Positions 62,374 to 64,000 of a stretch of DNA of 64,000 nt are shown here, one piece after another. This DNA comes from Sacculina carcini (taxonomy: Eukaryota > Arthropoda > Thecostraca > Sacculinidae), in assembly GCA_916048095.2 (NCBI GenBank), contig OU696590.1, positions 6,231,552 to 6,295,551 of the forward strand. Reading direction: 5' to 3'. Position 1 is the stretch's first letter, and each line of letters begins with the position of its first letter. A program made the position numbers and the translations under genes. The notes beneath the pieces are model-generated. The model saw only the letters and a program-made list of their open reading frames with translations. It searched no databases and was not told the origin of the DNA.

Positions 62374-64000
62374 ATGCCTGAAGACATGCAAGCAATGAGC
62401 AACAACATCGACATTGAGGAGGCGTTTGCCAAACACCTCGCCTGGACCGGTGTTACCGAAAAGGCAGCAAGGCTATGCTACCACTATAACAAGACTTCAA
62501 AGTGGGCAATGCTTTCCAACTGGAAGAAAACAATTCGCCAATGTCCAGCGTACTATGTGCGCTATCTCAAAATCTACTCGGCGAAAATGACCAACAAGAA
62601 GCCCAGCAAAGTTCTGACTATGTGTGGCAAGCACACGACATTGATGAGAGACTTGGAGATCTCCCTACGAATGTACACGATATGGTGGCTTCAAGACTTC
62701 GTAGAGCAGCAGCAAGGAGTCATTGTTCTGTTCGATTATATGAACATTATACTGTCGGCCAGAGAAAGCATCGACCAAGAAGAGCAGACCAACGCTCAAA
62801 CTTGCTGCATGCCCATTTTCCAAGCATTAAGATCAAACAGCAAAAAGTCAAAAGGAAGTACCAATGCACACCAGGTGTTACACCAGTGTGTGCTCTGCCT
62901 CAAGGCAATAGTCGGCGACAAGAAATCCATCGGTAATATCGTCCTGAATCGGGACAATATACTAGTACTGGTGCGTTGCGTTGACTTCATCAAACAGGAG
63001 TCTTCTGAAACGAGCATTACCGATCGAATGACATCAACGATCACGGACATTCTCAATACGTTGGCCAAATACGACCCAAATGTCGGCGCTGCGCTTGAAG
63101 AGGTTCGCCAGACGGACCTCCGCAATCATCAACTGGACAAATTAAGCGATGTAGTCACTCAATTTGAAGAGCCTGGGTCTCAATCGCCATGCATTGAGAT
63201 GCAAGATGCAACCGATGAGGTCTTCTTTGCAAATGATGAGTTCTCACCGTCATGTGCCGGTGATATGAAAATATCGACGGCACCAGAGGGATCTGTGGAA
63301 TGTGCAAGCACATTATCACCAGAATTATACCCATACACGTGGCCATTATCATCGCCAAAGCCAAGTGTGAAATTCAATTTACAGCCGACACACAACTCGT
63401 CTCAACTCGTCGTCGACGGCACCAACACTGAGACGGTCAGTGTGGACCTGGTGTCTGCGGCGACCGCGGCGGCGAGCCGCTCAATTGAGGCGGCAACGTG
63501 TCCCACCAAGTACTCGCTGGTCGATTTTGAGCTGATCCGCGTGATTGGACGCGGCAGCTTCGGCAAGGTCATGATGGCGGAGCTGCGACAAACTCGACGC
63601 GTGTACGCCATTAAAGCGATGAAGAAGGAAATGTTCACCAACGGCGTGAAAATCGATTCATTACACACAGAGAAGCGCGTGTTTGAGACGGTGTCCAACC
63701 ACCCGTTCCTGGTGGGACTGCACTCGTGCTTCCAGAGTCCCACTAGGCTGTTTTTCGTGATTGAGCTCGTGCGTGGCGGCGACCTCTTGCTTCACATGGA
63801 TCGCTACGGCAAACTGCCCGAGCCGGACGTCATGTTCTACTCGGCCGAGATTTGCGTGGCACTCAAATTTCTGCACGATAAAGGCATCATCCATCGTGAC
63901 CTAAAGCCGGACAATGTGCTGATCGACCACGAGGGTCACATCAAGCTCACTGACTACGGCCTGTGCAAGCAGGGAATGCGACCGGGCGACAGGACGTCCA
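62374..64000 (+). CDS. Formin GBD/FH3 - atypical PKC kinase fusion protein (3' end outside window)
   Basis: A single open frame of 542 codons runs off the window. Residues ~13-135 match the GTPase-binding domain of formin-like (FMNL) proteins: [29 protein letters not shown], then [20 protein letters not shown] (residues 90-109) and a [12 protein letters not shown] segment. Residues ~168-240 match the first FH3 armadillo repeats ([17 protein letters not shown]). After a ~130-residue linker comes an atypical PKC kinase: glycine loop [10 protein letters not shown] (390-399), Lys414, Glu433, [21 protein letters not shown] (507-514) and DYG (527-529). DYG instead of DFG is the aPKC signature. Catalytic residues seen so far are intact. 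No PB1 or C1 domain is present. The role is inferred: a Rho/Cdc42-controlled, aPKC-like kinase. ATG 62374 has A at -3; ATG 62293 is possible. Confidence 0.85.
   Translation, partial: MPEDMQAMSNNIDIEEAFAKHLAWTGVTEKAARLCYHYNKTSKWAMLSNWKKTIRQCPAYYVRYLKIYSAKMTNKKPSKVLTMCGKHTTLMRDLEISLRMYTIWWLQDFVEQQQGVIVLFDYMNIILSARESIDQEEQTNAQTCCMPIFQALRSNSKKSKGSTNAHQVLHQCVLCLKAIVGDKKSIGNIVLNRDNILVLVRCVDFIKQESSETSITDRMTSTITDILNTLAKYDPNVGAALEEVRQTDLRNHQLDKLSDVVTQFEEPGSQSPCIEMQDATDEVFFANDEFSPSCAGDMKISTAPEGSVECASTLSPELYPYTWPLSSPKPSVKFNLQPTHNSSQLVVDGTNTETVSVDLVSAATAAASRSIEAATCPTKYSLVDFELIRVIGRGSFGKVMMAELRQTRRVYAIKAMKKEMFTNGVKIDSLHTEKRVFETVSNHPFLVGLHSCFQSPTRLFFVIELVRGGDLLLHMDRYGKLPEPDVMFYSAEICVALKFLHDKGIIHRDLKPDNVLIDHEGHIKLTDYGLCKQGMRPGDRTS

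Noticed and set aside
62502-62936. A 144-codon plus-strand frame overlapping the fusion gene
   Set aside because: It is in another frame from the one that shows clear formin and kinase homology; it has no domain.
63155-63894. Minus-strand frames opposite the kinase domain
   Set aside because: They are shadows of the GC-rich kinase coding sequence, with no domain of their own.

Overview
The window is animal nuclear DNA. Genes have many short exons and GT-AG introns. The genes are metazoan housekeeping genes: ERCC4/XPF, NF-YB, UBE2G1, prenylcysteine oxidase, SFSWAP and a UPF0669 family member. There is a heavy load of (CA/TG)n microsatellites, LINE, SINE, hAT, pogo-like and Ty3-type elements. 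No vertebrate feature is visible. An invertebrate, perhaps spiralian, is likely, but I cannot name the species from sequence alone.

Layout. About 0.3-4.1 kb: a tRNA-Val SINE, then the last three exons of a C2H2 zinc-finger gene (+). 5.9-12.9 kb: a complete ten-exon prenylcysteine oxidase gene (-), with a possible 52-residue gene in one of its introns. 13.3-18.4 kb: a complete five-exon UBE2G1 gene (+), divergent from the oxidase across about 430 bp. 21.0-24.8 kb: a complete five-exon NF-YB gene (-). 24.8-29.2 kb: gene-poor, with an hAT element split by a SINE. 29.3-40.4 kb: a complete twelve-exon XPF nuclease gene (-) with an unusual N-terminal extension and a probable GC-AG intron. 40.7-41.7 kb: the last two exons of a UPF0669 (C6orf120-like) gene (-). 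42-51.6 kb: a transposon block. It holds LINE fragments, a 2.97 kb element with long terminal inverted repeats and a 4-bp target duplication, and a deleted Ty3-type element with LTR and primer-binding site. 52.0-61.9 kb: the last eleven exons of an SFSWAP-like SR-rich splicing factor (-). 62.4-64.0 kb: an uninterrupted reading frame (+) running off the window.

The best candidate for something new is that last frame. It joins a formin-like GTPase-binding domain and the start of an FH3 repeat domain directly to an atypical PKC kinase domain. It has no intron in 1.6 kb, in a region where every other gene is split, and it appears to lie antisense inside the SFSWAP locus. A second general feature is that most introns end in a (TG)n tract on the sense strand just before the AG acceptor. 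The genes are not an operon; their products act separately in DNA repair, transcription, ubiquitination, splicing, prenylcysteine breakdown and polarity signalling.
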